Shown here: piece after piece, positions 24,829 through 33,970 of the stretch
Position numbering within the stretch: position 1 is the stretch's first letter
Layout of the letters: each line of letters begins with the position of its first letter
Source of the DNA: Gillisella taibaishanensis
Lineage (GTDB): Bacteria > Pseudomonadota > Alphaproteobacteria > Rhizobiales > Rhizobiaceae
Assembly: GCF_001938985.1 (NCBI RefSeq)
Contig: NZ_MKIN01000027.1
Location: 372,001-436,000, forward strand
Length of the DNA stretch: 64,000 bases
Direction: 5' to 3'
The notes under the pieces: generated by a model
Databases searched by the model: none
What the model was told of the DNA's origin: nothing
What the model saw: only the letters and a program-made list of their open reading frames with translations
Translations under genes and position numbers: made by a program

Positions 24829-25308
24829 TCAGGGTGCGTTCCCGGCCACCGTCAAAGGCCAATCGCAGAGGTAATCCTCGAAGTCCTCGACAGAAACATG
24901 CTCTTCGCTGACCGTGCGGCCCTGGGCAGAGATACCAGCCTGATGCACGGTGTCGGGATCGCCTGACACCAGCGGGTGCCACCAGTAAAGGTCGCGCCCC
25001 TCATGCACCAGCCGGTAACCGCAGCTCGGCGGCAGCCAGCCGATCTCGTCCACCTGGTCGGGGGTAAGCTGAATGCAATCAGGCACGATCGACTGGCGGC
25101 CCGGATAGTCCTTGCAGCGACAGCTTTCGCCATCCAGCAGCCGACAGGCGACGGATGTGAACATCACCTCGCCGGTTTCCCAATCCTCGAGCTTGTTGAG
25201 ACAGCACAGGCCGCAGCCGTCGCAGAGGGCTTCCCACTCCGCGTTGGTCATCTCGTTGAGACGCTTGGTCTTCCAATAGGGTGTGCTCGGATCTGTACTG
25301 GTCATCAT
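24829..25308 (-). CDS. YcgN-family cysteine cluster protein (UPF0260)
   Basis: 159 aa from the ATG at 25308. It is Cys-rich in the family pattern: [45 protein letters not shown], and [26 protein letters not shown]. The family is widespread and its function is unknown; the cysteines suggest a metal cluster. It is transcribed away from the penicillin-binding protein gene, across a region with two perfect palindromes. Confidence 0.9.
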   Translation of the reverse strand: MMTSTDPSTPYWKTKRLNEMTNAEWEALCDGCGLCCLNKLEDWETGEVMFTSVACRLLDGESCRCKDYPGRQSIVPDCIQLTPDQVDEIGWLPPSCGYRLVHEGRDLYWWHPLVSGDPDTVHQAGISAQGRTVSEEHVSVEDFEDYLCDWPLTVAGNAP

Positions 25309-25400
25309 TGCCTTTGGCGCGGCCGAATGCGAGCATCCGATCCGCGACAATCTTATCCATTCGTTAAAAGTTGACGCGCATATGATCGATCGGCTGGGCC

Positions 25401-25446
25401 GCCGCATAATTCCTTACATCGGGAACGATGTAAGGAATTATGCGGC
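25401..25446. promoter_or_regulatory. perfect inverted repeat with 20-bp arms
   Basis: Arms GCCGCATAATTCCTTACATC and its exact complement flank a 6-base loop (GGGAAC). It lies in the divergent region between the ycgN-type and penicillin-binding protein genes. It is not followed by a U-run on either strand, so a regulator site or cruciform is more likely than a terminator. Confidence 0.65.
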
Positions 25447-25473
25447 AGATTTGAACTGCTACAGCGAACCTAT

Positions 25474-25493
25474 ATGCGCCATATATGGCGCAT
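25474..25493. promoter_or_regulatory. perfect 20-bp palindrome
   Basis: ATGCGCCATATATGGCGCAT is its own complement over 20 bases. It lies 27 bp from the longer inverted repeat and about 140 bp upstream of the penicillin-binding protein gene, consistent with an operator. Confidence 0.6.
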
Positions 25494-25632
25494 GGCGCTG
25501 TAGATCGCGATTACGCATGACATGGGCGCAAGCTTGGCGCCTGTCAAGCATAGCATGCCTGTGGAGCGTGCTTGCGTCCCTTAGCGGACCAGGCGCCCCA
25601 AGCAGATTGAAGAAGGCCCGGCTGGAACCGCC

Positions 25633-27756
25633 ATGCAAAAGAAAAAGCGGCATATCTTTCTGAAACTCGATGCCTGGCTGGATTCCACCCTGTGGAATGC
25701 CGGCTTCAGCGCTGCGGAATTCTGGGAAGAGACGACGATCTTCTTTCGCCGGTTTCGCATGCGCGGCTGGAAGAAATGGCTGTTCGAGTTTCTCGGCGAA
25801 GCCATGACGCTCGGCACGGCGGGCACCGTGCTGCTTCTGGCGCTTGCCATGCCGGCCTTTCAGGAAACCACCAAGGACTGGCGGAATCGCGGCGATTTCG
25901 CCGTGACCTTTCTCGACCGCTACGGCAATGTGATTGGCCATCGCGGCATCATCCACGAAAATTCCGTGCCCTTCGAAGACCTGCCCGACAACCTGATCAA
26001 GGCGGTGCTGGCGACGGAAGATCGGCGCTTCTTCGACCATTTCGGCATCGATTTCATCGGCCTTGGCCGGGCGCTCAGCGAAAACGCCCGGGCCGGCGGC
26101 GTCGTGCAGGGCGGCTCGACGCTGACGCAGCAGCTGGCCAAGAACCTGTTTTTGACCAACGAGCGCTCCATCGAGCGCAAGATCAAGGAGGCTTTCCTGT
26201 CGCTGTGGCTGGAGGCCAATCTGTCGAAGCAGGAGATCCTGTCGCTCTATCTCGATCGCGCCTATATGGGCGGCGGCACCTTTGGTGTGGCGGCGGCCTC
26301 GCAATTTTATTTCGGCAAAAGCGTGCGCGACGTGAACCTCGCCGAGGCTGCGATGCTGGCCGGTCTGTTCAAGGCGCCGGCCAAATATGCGCCGCATGTC
26401 AACCTGCCGGCGGCGCGTGGGCGGGCCAATGAAGTGTTGAGCAATCTGGTGCAGAGCGGGTTGATGAGCGAGGGTCAGGTGATTGCCGCCCGCCGCAATC
26501 CGGCAACCGTCGTCGACCGGGCCGAGCAGGAAGCGCCCGACTTTTTCCTCGACTGGGCCTTCGACGAGGTGCAGCGGATTGCTGCCAATTTCCCCGAACA
26601 TTCGCTTGTCGTGCGCACCAGCATCGACCCCGGCCTGCAGGGCGTGGCGGAGGCGGCCGTTGCCAACACGCTGCGCGAATTCGGCGAGCAGTATAACGTC
26701 AAGCAGGCCGCGACGATCACACTCGACAATACAGGCGCGGTGCGCGCCATGGTCGGCGGACGCGACTATGGCGAGAGCCAGTTCAACCGTGCCACGCGCG
26801 GCCTGCGCCAGCCGGGCTCGTCCTTCAAGATCTATACCTATGCCGTGGCAATGGAGGCCGGGCTAACGCCTGAGACCACCATTATCGACGGCCCGGTCAA
26901 CTGGGGCAATTGGAGCCCGCACAATTACGGCAACAGCTATGCCGGACGCATCACCCTGACGACGGCGCTGGCGAAATCGATCAACACCGTGCCGGTGCGG
27001 CTGGTGAAGGACCGGCTCGGCGTCGATTCCGTCATCCGCATGGCGAAAGCCATGGGCGTGGAAACGCCGATCCGCAAAGACGTCACCATCCCGCTCGGCA
27101 CGTCTGAAGTGACCGTGATGGACCAGGCGACGGCCTATGCCGTGCTGCCCTCAGGCGGCTTCCAGTCCCGCCGCCACGGCATCATCGACATCAGGGATTA
27201 TCGCGGCCACGTGCTCTACGATTTCGACCGCGACGAGCCGCCGCCGCGCCGGGTGCTGACCGAGCAGGCCGACGCCTACATGAACCAGATGCTGACCAAG
27301 GTTCCCTATATCGGCACCGGCCGCAAGGCAGCGCTGGACGGCATCCTGACCGCCGGCAAGAGCGGCACGACGCAGGCCTACCGCGACGCCTGGTTCGTCG
27401 GCTTTACCGGCAATTTCACCACAGCCGTCTGGTTCGGCAATGACGATTATACCTCGACCAACAACATGACCGGCGGCTCGCTGCCCGCCATGACCTTCAA
27501 GACCATCATGGACTATGCCCACCAGGGTGTCGCCGTGCGCCCGATCCCCGGCGTGCTGGAACCGGCAACGATCGCCGTCAAGGCCGCACCCAAAGCCGGG
27601 CAGAAGGGCACCGCCAAGGAAGAGGTCCCGACCGCTCCGCAATTCGTGCGCCCGCGCACGCTCTCGGTGGAAGCCACCGCCCTGCTGCGCCAGATCGGCA
27701 CGATGATGAGCGATGCCGAACCGCTGGCACCCGCGCTGAGGGCGACATTGGATTGA
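25633..27756 (+). CDS. class A penicillin-binding protein (transglycosylase/transpeptidase)
   Basis: 707 aa bifunctional peptidoglycan synthase. A cytoplasmic tail and one membrane segment (LGTAGTVLLLALAMPAF, about 62-78) anchor it. The GT51 glycosyltransferase has Glu129 in TEDRRFFDHFGID and GGSTLTQQLAKN. The transpeptidase has S396-S-F-K399, an SIN triad element (ALAKSINTVPVR) and K576-S-G-T-T. The C-terminus is a Lys/Pro-rich extension. It resembles PBP1A-type enzymes of rhizobia but is shorter than E. coli PBP1A. All catalytic motifs are present. Confidence 0.93.
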   Translation: MQKKKRHIFLKLDAWLDSTLWNAGFSAAEFWEETTIFFRRFRMRGWKKWLFEFLGEAMTLGTAGTVLLLALAMPAFQETTKDWRNRGDFAVTFLDRYGNVIGHRGIIHENSVPFEDLPDNLIKAVLATEDRRFFDHFGIDFIGLGRALSENARAGGVVQGGSTLTQQLAKNLFLTNERSIERKIKEAFLSLWLEANLSKQEILSLYLDRAYMGGGTFGVAAASQFYFGKSVRDVNLAEAAMLAGLFKAPAKYAPHVNLPAARGRANEVLSNLVQSGLMSEGQVIAARRNPATVVDRAEQEAPDFFLDWAFDEVQRIAANFPEHSLVVRTSIDPGLQGVAEAAVANTLREFGEQYNVKQAATITLDNTGAVRAMVGGRDYGESQFNRATRGLRQPGSSFKIYTYAVAMEAGLTPETTIIDGPVNWGNWSPHNYGNSYAGRITLTTALAKSINTVPVRLVKDRLGVDSVIRMAKAMGVETPIRKDVTIPLGTSEVTVMDQATAYAVLPSGGFQSRRHGIIDIRDYRGHVLYDFDRDEPPPRRVLTEQADAYMNQMLTKVPYIGTGRKAALDGILTAGKSGTTQAYRDAWFVGFTGNFTTAVWFGNDDYTSTNNMTGGSLPAMTFKTIMDYAHQGVAVRPIPGVLEPATIAVKAAPKAGQKGTAKEEVPTAPQFVRPRTLSVEATALLRQIGTMMSDAEPLAPALRATLD

Positions 27757-27774
27757 GGGGATGAGCAGTTCTTA

Positions 27775-28203
27775 TTATTGCTTTACATAGCCAAAATACA
27801 AATCGGGATCGACGATCATCTCCGGAACTCCCCAGAACGATCTCTCGATCTCAAGCCCCACTAGAGCAGGACGGTTGGAGAAAGAACTGTCTCGGTAGCC
27901 GAACCTGAACTGGTAGAACGTAATCATAGCGACGCCGTCCTTATTCCTTTCAAAGGTCCAGCGGTTGCTATTGGTGAAGATGATGGCCCCGTCTCTTCGA
28001 TAGGTCAGGACGTAGGTACCATCTGGATTGAGATCGAGAACTTCCACGCCATGGCCATGGTTTGACTGAAAAGTGCCAACGGCATCTTTCACCTCAAGGT
28101 CATCGCCGCATCCCGGGAGCAGGCTCACTACCAAGAGCAATAGGATGCCAATGCAGCGATGTCCTAAAAAACCATCAGATAGGCCGAACTTGTGGATGAT
28201 CAT
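27775..28203 (-). CDS. putative lipoprotein
   Basis: 142 aa with a lipoprotein signal: hydrophobic GILLLLVVSLLPGC with lipobox L-P-G-C at about residues 29-32. The mature domain has VGTFQSNHGHGVEVLDLNPDGTYVLTYRR, a beta-rich pattern seen in small lipocalin-like lipoproteins. Its end faces the penicillin-binding protein gene, 18 bp away. Function unknown. Confidence 0.65.
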   Translation of the reverse strand: MIIHKFGLSDGFLGHRCIGILLLLVVSLLPGCGDDLEVKDAVGTFQSNHGHGVEVLDLNPDGTYVLTYRRDGAIIFTNSNRWTFERNKDGVAMITFYQFRFGYRDSSFSNRPALVGLEIERSFWGVPEMIVDPDLYFGYVKQ

Positions 28204-28253
28204 ATGCAGAAACTGCCCTTATCCTCATCAGGATTTCACAGTAAAAGAGAGCG

Positions 28254-28688
28254 ATGACCGAAGATATATGGACCAATACCGATTTCCCTGACATGGGCTG
28301 GCATGACTGCCGCCTCTATGGGATCAAACTACCCACGGAACAGTTCGGACTGTCATTCGATCTCGACTATATATTGCGCTGGCACAGAGAAGGCGACCTC
28401 TTTACCGGATTCGACGTCGCCCCCTGCGTTTTGAAATTCTTCAACGTATCAGCCCTCAAGATCAGCCTCGACTACGCAGAAAACCTACTTTGTTTCATAA
28501 GCGATCTCCATCGAAGCAACGAGCGGGCTTCTCCGAACGGGCTATTTACCCTGTGGGATTATCGCATCGATTGCGACATTGGGTCGATATCCTTCACGGC
28601 GACAGGCTTTGAACAAAGATTGACGTCGCCCCCGGTCTGGTCAGACACTCAGGACTTGAACCGGGAGCGATTGGTGATCGACAGTTGA
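28254..28688 (+). CDS. hypothetical cytosolic protein
   Basis: 144 aa, no signal peptide. Notable features are MGWHDCRLYGIKL near the start, FDLDYILRWHREGD, and many aromatic and acidic residues. Size and composition resemble small immunity-type proteins, but there is no toxin gene nearby and no family is recognised. Its stop overlaps the TTG start of the next gene. Confidence 0.6.
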   Translation: MTEDIWTNTDFPDMGWHDCRLYGIKLPTEQFGLSFDLDYILRWHREGDLFTGFDVAPCVLKFFNVSALKISLDYAENLLCFISDLHRSNERASPNGLFTLWDYRIDCDIGSISFTATGFEQRLTSPPVWSDTQDLNRERLVIDS

Positions 28689-28948
28689 AGACATCTGCCA
28701 ACATCCTCATCACCCTCATATCAGGCCTGCTGCTGGCCCGCCTCGTCAGCACGCTTCCCTATGAACTCTCCTGGCTTCCCGCCGGCATTACCTCCGTCAT
28801 GCGCTTGCTCGGGATCGATACGGGCGAGAATGCCGATGATATCGAGACGATCGGTCTTCTGGTCATCATCGTCGCCTGCATCCTGGTTGCCGCCGTCGCG
28901 GTCACGCTGGCCAACCTGCTGCTGCGGCGTCGGCGGCACTCGGCTTGA
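28685..28948 (+). CDS. small two-helix membrane protein
   Basis: 87 aa starting with TTG inside the stop of the previous gene (TTGA overlap), which suggests coupled translation. Two membrane helices (ILITLISGLLLARLV and IGLLVIIVACILVAAVAVTLANLL) flank a short loop, and the C-terminus is RRRRHSA. Function unknown. Confidence 0.55.
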   Translation: MKTSANILITLISGLLLARLVSTLPYELSWLPAGITSVMRLLGIDTGENADDIETIGLLVIIVACILVAAVAVTLANLLLRRRRHSA

Positions 28949-29029
28949 ACCATCCACACCCCGCCATTTCCCTGCCTCGAATTGAATGCTACCTGATGTC
29001 CTCAATTGAAACAGGGTTCGAATCATCGC

Positions 29030-29662
29030 GTGTTCCGGGTTCCGCTTCTTGTCGCCATTGCGCTTGCTATTGCCTTCGGGCTTGGCATCCAGTCCACGCT
29101 GATGGCGCTGAATGCCACGGTGGGATTTGGCGAGATCGAGATCGATGGCTGGCGGGCGTTTCCGCAGGCGCAGACGGCTGAGGCCGATCCTTATGCGCGG
29201 GCGCATCGGGCCAAGGCCGGGCGGTTGCTGCTCGGCAGTGCCGAAGGGCTGACCTTCATTGCCACGTCTGACCGCAGCGGCCGCAAGCTGACGACCGATT
29301 GCCGCTACAAGCTGTCGGGCACCGTGCCGATGGCGCGCTACTGGACGCTGTCGGCCAGCCGGCCGGATGGGGCGCCACTGTCGGGATCTTCAGGACCGTC
29401 GCTGGCCGGGCTGCCCACAGCGCTGAATTCGGTGGTGACGCTGAAGAACCGCGATGCCAGCCTGGAGATCGCCATCGGGTCGGACGCCGAGCCGGGCAAT
29501 TGGCTGGCCATTCCCCCCGGTCCTGCAGGCAGCGCCAGCCCTGTCGGCAATCAGGAGATGATGTTGAGCCTGACGCTGCTCGATACGCCGGTTGCCGGCA
29601 ATTCCGGTCTGGTCAAGCTGTCGATGCCGCATATCGACATGGTGGGATGCGGCCATGCGTAA
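29030..29662 (+). CDS. DUF1214 envelope protein
   Basis: 210 aa from GTG 29030, chosen because family members begin with a similar FRVPLLVAIALAIAFG anchor; a TTG at 29006 is the alternative. One N-terminal membrane segment, then a periplasmic DUF1214 domain (YARAHRAKAGRLLLGSAEGLTF, DCRYKLSGTVPMARYWTLSASRPDG, and GNWLAIPPG). It overlaps the following DUF1254 gene by 8 bp. The two domains usually occur together in alphaproteobacteria; their role is unknown. Confidence 0.85.
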   Translation: MFRVPLLVAIALAIAFGLGIQSTLMALNATVGFGEIEIDGWRAFPQAQTAEADPYARAHRAKAGRLLLGSAEGLTFIATSDRSGRKLTTDCRYKLSGTVPMARYWTLSASRPDGAPLSGSSGPSLAGLPTALNSVVTLKNRDASLEIAIGSDAEPGNWLAIPPGPAGSASPVGNQEMMLSLTLLDTPVAGNSGLVKLSMPHIDMVGCGHA

Positions 29663-30206
29663 GTTGATCCACGCCATCGTGCTCGGGCTGATCGGCGCCG
29701 TGGTGCTGCATATCGTCATCATCCTGGCGCTGCCGCATTTTACCGGCAAGGACGCCTATACCCGCGTGACGCTGGAAGGCCTGCCGCAGCGCTTCTATAG
29801 CCTCGACAGCCGTCCCGACCGCGCCGGGCTCGCCAATAGCGATCCCTTTTTAAAGCTCGCGGCCTGCGCCTTCGATGTCTCGGACGCGCCCGTGCATCTG
29901 ACCGCCTCCGGCAGCCTGCCCTTCTGGTCGATCGGCGTGTTCGACCGCGATGCCAATGAAGTCTACAGCATGAATGACGCGACGGCCGTCGAAGGCAAAC
30001 TCGACATCATCGTCGCAACCGCCGCCCAGCTTGCAAGGCTGCGCGCGGCCGCTCCCGATGCACTGGCCCAGACCATTTTTGTGGAAATGCCACAGCCGCA
30101 GGGCTATGCGGTGCTGCGCGCCTTTGCGCCGCAAAAGAGCCAGATCCCGGACGCCCAGGCTTTCCTGGCCGGCGCCGGCTGCGATCAGACGGCGATAGAC
30201 CCTTAG
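29655..30206 (+). CDS. DUF1254 envelope protein
   Basis: 183 aa from ATG 29655 (MRKLIHAIVLGLIGAVVLHIVIIL). A single N-terminal membrane helix precedes a periplasmic domain (LPHFTGKDAYTRVTLEGLP, DPFLKLAACAFDVSDAPVHLTASG, FWSIGVFDRDANEVYSMND). It forms a coupled pair with the upstream DUF1214 gene. Two such domains often make one larger protein in other bacteria. Confidence 0.85.
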   Translation: MRKLIHAIVLGLIGAVVLHIVIILALPHFTGKDAYTRVTLEGLPQRFYSLDSRPDRAGLANSDPFLKLAACAFDVSDAPVHLTASGSLPFWSIGVFDRDANEVYSMNDATAVEGKLDIIVATAAQLARLRAAAPDALAQTIFVEMPQPQGYAVLRAFAPQKSQIPDAQAFLAGAGCDQTAIDP

Positions 30207-30288
30207 CGTTGTCAGGGAACAGGGGAAACCAATGTCATGGTTGTTCTCTGGCTGCTCGCAAGCGACAGAGACTACGCTGCATGCTGTC

Positions 30289-30798
30289 CTATGCAGGAAC
30301 ACCGTCTGTCCCACCGACAAGTCGCGGGCCGGCATAAGGCACTCTGGCCTGCCCTGACAAGCTGCCATTGCCACTCCGACCAGAAACCGTATGTCGTGTC
30401 AGGCTGGCTCTTTCGACAAGAGCAACAATAGCGATGAAATAGGCGCTCTGAAGCGCTATCGCGAGAATGGCGAATTTGAACATCGTGATTTCAAGCGCAC
30501 CAGTCGAGACATAGGTCCACAGGGAAAAAGCCAGTAAGACGAGGCAGATGCCGAAGAGAATACGGGGCGCTGACAGAAGGCTCCTGCGGTTATCATGAGA
30601 AACCTGCGGACCGTGCTGGAGCGTCTGCTCGCTGGCTGAAGTCTGGCCGCTATCCTTCAACCAGGATGCTTTGTCTCCAAGTATTTTTCGCTCAAACCTG
30701 GAATACATTTTTCTAAGCGGCGACAAAAAAGAGAGACGACCTGCCGGAAGAGCGCACATCATCCAAACTGGATTTTGAAGAATGAATTGAGAATACAT
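30289..30798 (-). CDS. SyrA/ExoX-like exopolysaccharide regulator, paralogue 1
   Basis: Up to 169 aa; the true start may be further in. The C-terminal half carries the small two-helix domain of SyrA/ExoX proteins (SAPRILFGICLVLLAFSLWTYVSTGALEITMFKFAILAIALQSAYFIAIVALV), preceded by a charged N-terminal stretch. ExoX and SyrA modulate succinoglycan synthesis in rhizobia. The neighbouring gene on the same strand encodes a second protein of this type. No exo genes are in the window. Confidence 0.7.
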   Translation of the reverse strand: MYSQFILQNPVWMMCALPAGRLSFLSPLRKMYSRFERKILGDKASWLKDSGQTSASEQTLQHGPQVSHDNRRSLLSAPRILFGICLVLLAFSLWTYVSTGALEITMFKFAILAIALQSAYFIAIVALVERASLTRHTVSGRSGNGSLSGQARVPYAGPRLVGGTDGVPA

Positions 30799-31141
30799 CG
30801 GAAGACACTTTCTCGAATCAGATATGTAAAGTTTTTTATCTAAAACAATATTATTTTAGATTTTCAGTGACTCCACAGATCCGTCCGTTTGATAAATGCG
30901 CATAATTCGCAATGAACTTAAGCATTATCATTTCATAAAATAGCGCGCTTCTTGGCTTTAACAAGATGCTCGACGAAGAAATAAAATATTAAAATTCAGA
31001 ATAAGTGCCTATATTATAATCAATATTATAGTATTTGTTGAATCTGACTTCATCAGAAAAATCGAGACTGGCTTCCAAAAAGGACAACCAGCATCGAGAT
31101 AAGCATCGTCTCATCTGATTTCGACACGAACCTGGCGAGTT
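30799..31141. other. A+T-rich spacer between two SyrA/ExoX-like genes
   Basis: 343 bp, visibly A+T-rich, with several TATAAT-like stretches but no gene, repeat or terminator that I can support. Confidence 0.5.
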
Positions 31142-31549
31142 CTAAAATGGTTCCGGCGGTGCGGATTGCGTGCCCTCAGGGTGGAGTTCCGCCTCCTCGG
31201 CGCGCCTTTTGCGGATGACGGCGGAGCGGGCACGAACACGGCGCATGACGAGATAGACGACGGTGACGAAATACGCGCTCTGCAACAGGATGCCGGCGAC
31301 GATGGTGCGCAGGAGGGTCGTGGATAGGGCGCCGGTCTGGTAATAGGTGAAGATCGCAAAGGCGATCATGCCAAGGCAGATGCCGACGAAGACCCGCGGC
31401 GAATACATCGCGCCGTCCTTGTCCGGCACGCCAGCCAGGTCTTCAGCCTGCTGTGCCGCCGCACGCTGAGGCGTCATGCTGGCTTGCAACCGCTCCTGTA
31501 GTATTTCAGCACGCCCTTCAGAAGCATTTTCTGTATCGTTATGCATCAT
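31142..31549 (-). CDS. SyrA/ExoX-like exopolysaccharide regulator, paralogue 2
   Basis: 135 aa from ATG 31549, preceded by GGGGACAG. The domain is clear (MYSPRVFVGICLGMIAFAIFTYYQTGALSTTLLRTIVAGILLQSAYFVTVVYLV), with two helices and a basic C-terminal tail (RRVRARSAVIRKRRAEEAE). The N-terminal 55 residues are hydrophilic and not part of the family core. Its closest relative in the window is paralogue 1, so local duplication is likely. Confidence 0.8.
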   Translation of the reverse strand: MMHNDTENASEGRAEILQERLQASMTPQRAAAQQAEDLAGVPDKDGAMYSPRVFVGICLGMIAFAIFTYYQTGALSTTLLRTIVAGILLQSAYFVTVVYLVMRRVRARSAVIRKRRAEEAELHPEGTQSAPPEPF

Positions 31550-31967
31550 CTGTCCCCATTTGAACAACGCCCTTCCTTGTTGGCAGAACAACGGCAGACC
31601 ATATTTGGGTCCATTGCGCATCCCCCAAAAGGGTGGGACTTTTCACGGGTCGAAGTTATCAATCAGAATTGAATATACGTGTCACGGGAGCAAAAACCAG
31701 AGATAAAGTGCATCACGTTACCGGGATTTACACTTTTCGGTAGCGCAGTCGGTGACTATACTCCTTTTCCAATGCTCAGGCGCCGCATATCGAGCCGCCA
31801 AAGCATCGATGGCGACCGCTCCAGGGCTGCAAATGAAAAAATCACACCGGGCAGCCCGGATCGTCTGATCAACGGGACAGGGCAAATGGATCGAGCCTGC
31901 CGTGTAAGGGCTGCCTGACGCCAAAGCGCTGGCGAGCGAACGGTCCACGAGAGACGATCGCGACGCT
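31550..31967. other. gene-free region
   Basis: 418 bp. A minus-strand frame at 31718-31948 has no ribosome site and no recognisable features; nothing is called. Confidence 0.4.
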
Positions 31968-32162
31968 TCAACCCTCGTATGGGTGCATTTCCTGAACAGG
32001 TGGCCGCTTGCCGGTCAGCGAAGCCGCGCCAATCAGCAGCGGTTCGGTGCGCGTGTAGCGCACGCCAGTGAACAACAAAATGCGCGCCGGGGTCGCTGCG
32101 GGCTTGGTCTTCTGGAGCGGTTTCCGCTCCATCCGATCCTTCAATGTTACGATATCAGCCAT
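31968..32162 (-). CDS. small conserved rhizobial protein
   Basis: 64 aa from ATG 32162, preceded by GGAGACGAGC. Reads MADIVTLKDRMERKPL, then ATPARILLFTGVRYTRTEP, a pattern I associate with short conserved proteins of rhizobia. Basic and soluble. Function unknown. Confidence 0.6.
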   Translation of the reverse strand: MADIVTLKDRMERKPLQKTKPAATPARILLFTGVRYTRTEPLLIGAASLTGKRPPVQEMHPYEG

Positions 32163-32514
32163 GCTCGTCTCCATAATCGACAGATGAGACGGATGAAGAG
32201 ATCGATTTCATCCTGCCCCGGCAAAGGGGCCGGCACATCCGGCTTCGCCGCGCACGCGACAGAAGCAGGCATTTTGCGCCTTTCTCCAGACACGGAGACT
32301 TAGCTCCGTGAATAGTTGGGTTCACGATATCCAAACTGCAACCATACTGATTTTATAGTATCGAAAGGGCTTTTTACTTTCGCACCATCAGTTAGGAACA
32401 AGGATAGCCTGTTCTATCAGGTTGTCCTTATTAAACACCGTCGATGGTTAACAGCTTGCTAACGATTCCCGTATATTTTGATAGAATTCGTATTGCGTTG
32501 GGACGGGTAATGTC
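32163..32514. other. gene-free divergent promoter region
   Basis: 352 bp between two divergent genes. A+T-rich around 32330-32500; no gene or repeat seen. Confidence 0.4.
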
Positions 32515-33696
32515 GTGGATCATCAATTTCGGGCGTTGGAAAATCCTAGGATCGGCCGCAAGAAGGACGTGGTTCTGATGGCCACGGTCTCCAGCTTTGA
32601 AAGTCTCGATCATCCGCGCAAGTCGGACCTGACGCAGTTTGCGATCCTGTTCCAGCCGCTGTTCCATTCGTCCTCGCCGGAGGCCCGGCGCGAAGCGGTG
32701 GCTGCGCTGTCGCAATCGGCCAATGTGCCGCAAGCCGTTGCCTTTTTCATCGCCAGCCAGCCTGTCGCCATCTGCGCGCCCTTCCTGATCGCCTCACCCT
32801 GTCTGGCCGATGATCAGCTGATCACCATCGCCCGCACTCAGGGCAAAGCCCATGCTGACGCGATCATGCGGCGGGACAATCTCTCGCCTGCCGTGATCGA
32901 CGCGCTGGCAGGCCTGCGCTTCGTCGATCCAAAACCGACGCGCGCCGGCCCGCAACAGGCAGACGCCGTCCCGACCAAGGCCCCCGAGATTGCCCCCGAT
33001 ATGGCGCCGGAACTGATGGAAGCACCGCCACGCATCATCCGCATGCGCCCGGACCATACCACATCAGATGCCGACATGCAGGCCACGAGTGCTGCCGAAC
33101 TTGCACCCACCCAGGCGGAAATGCCTGCCAGTGCCGAAGCCGCAGCGACCGAGGCGCCGTCCACCGAGATAGATGCGGGCGAAGCCGAACCAATTCTGCT
33201 GACACCCGTCGAGGCGGGACGCGCTGAGCGCGAAGAGGCACTGCGCCAGACGCTGAAGGCCCTGGACCGGCACCTCCACCGCCAGGATCAGGACAGGCTC
33301 GGCCTGATCAGCCTCACCCCTGTGCAGGCGGCCTTGCTCGTGCGCTTTGCCCGTGAAGGCGAGACCAGCGCCTTTGCCTCCGCCCTTGCCGATGCGCTGT
33401 CGTCCAGCCGGTGGCTTGCCGAACGCATCCTGCTCGATACATCGGGCCAGCAGCTTGCAACGACCCTTGCCGGGCTTGCCGTTGATATCCCGGATATGGT
33501 TTTCGTGCTGACACGGCTCTATCCGCATCTCAGCCAATTGCAGCACGGCGAACCGCGCGTCGCGCGCCTGATCGCCGGTCTCGATGCCCGCAACTGCGAA
33601 AGACGGATCGACACCTGGCTGCGCGCCGACCGCTACACCTACCAGACCGATGGCATGGCGCAGAGCAAAGACGGCAAGCAGTCGAAGGCCGGTTAG
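32515..33696 (+). CDS. DUF2336 domain protein
   Basis: 393 aa from GTG 32515; an ATG at 32578 behind AAGGACG (372 aa) is equally possible. The N-terminal half has HEAT-like helices typical of DUF2336 (FQPLFHSSSPEARREAVAALSQSANVPQAVAFFIASQPVAICAPFLIASP). A Pro/Ala/Glu-rich linker follows at about 140-240 and a second helical domain at about 240-370 (SLTPVQAALLVRFAREGETSAFASALADAL). Cytoplasmic, no signal peptide. The family occurs in alphaproteobacteria and has no established role that I know. Confidence 0.8.
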   Translation: MDHQFRALENPRIGRKKDVVLMATVSSFESLDHPRKSDLTQFAILFQPLFHSSSPEARREAVAALSQSANVPQAVAFFIASQPVAICAPFLIASPCLADDQLITIARTQGKAHADAIMRRDNLSPAVIDALAGLRFVDPKPTRAGPQQADAVPTKAPEIAPDMAPELMEAPPRIIRMRPDHTTSDADMQATSAAELAPTQAEMPASAEAAATEAPSTEIDAGEAEPILLTPVEAGRAEREEALRQTLKALDRHLHRQDQDRLGLISLTPVQAALLVRFAREGETSAFASALADALSSSRWLAERILLDTSGQQLATTLAGLAVDIPDMVFVLTRLYPHLSQLQHGEPRVARLIAGLDARNCERRIDTWLRADRYTYQTDGMAQSKDGKQSKAG

Positions 33697-33970
33697 CGTT
33701 TGTCCGAAGAAAGTGGAAGGCAATGCCAGCGCCGGCAGGTCTTCCTGCGCCCAGCCGAAGCACCTTGGCTGGGGCGGTCAGAACGGTCTTTGCGGCTGAT
33801 ATCCGCGCCCGCCAATGCCGCCGTCGGCATTTATAGCCCTGCCCCTGCACGCTGAGATCTCGCGAACTAAAATCATTAATCATTAAACGCTGCTTTGCGC
33901 GCAGCAACCTCTTGTCAACAAAGACGCATTAAAACTTGAGGTAGTATCGAGTTTTAAAAGAGACCAAATT

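Noticed and set aside
25459-26601. Minus-strand frame opposite the penicillin-binding protein gene
   Set aside because: No ribosome site and no recognisable domain; the plus-strand frame carries all catalytic motifs.
31718-31948. 76-aa minus-strand frame in the gap after the SyrA/ExoX paralogue
   Set aside because: No ribosome site, odd composition and no family; reported as gene-free DNA.
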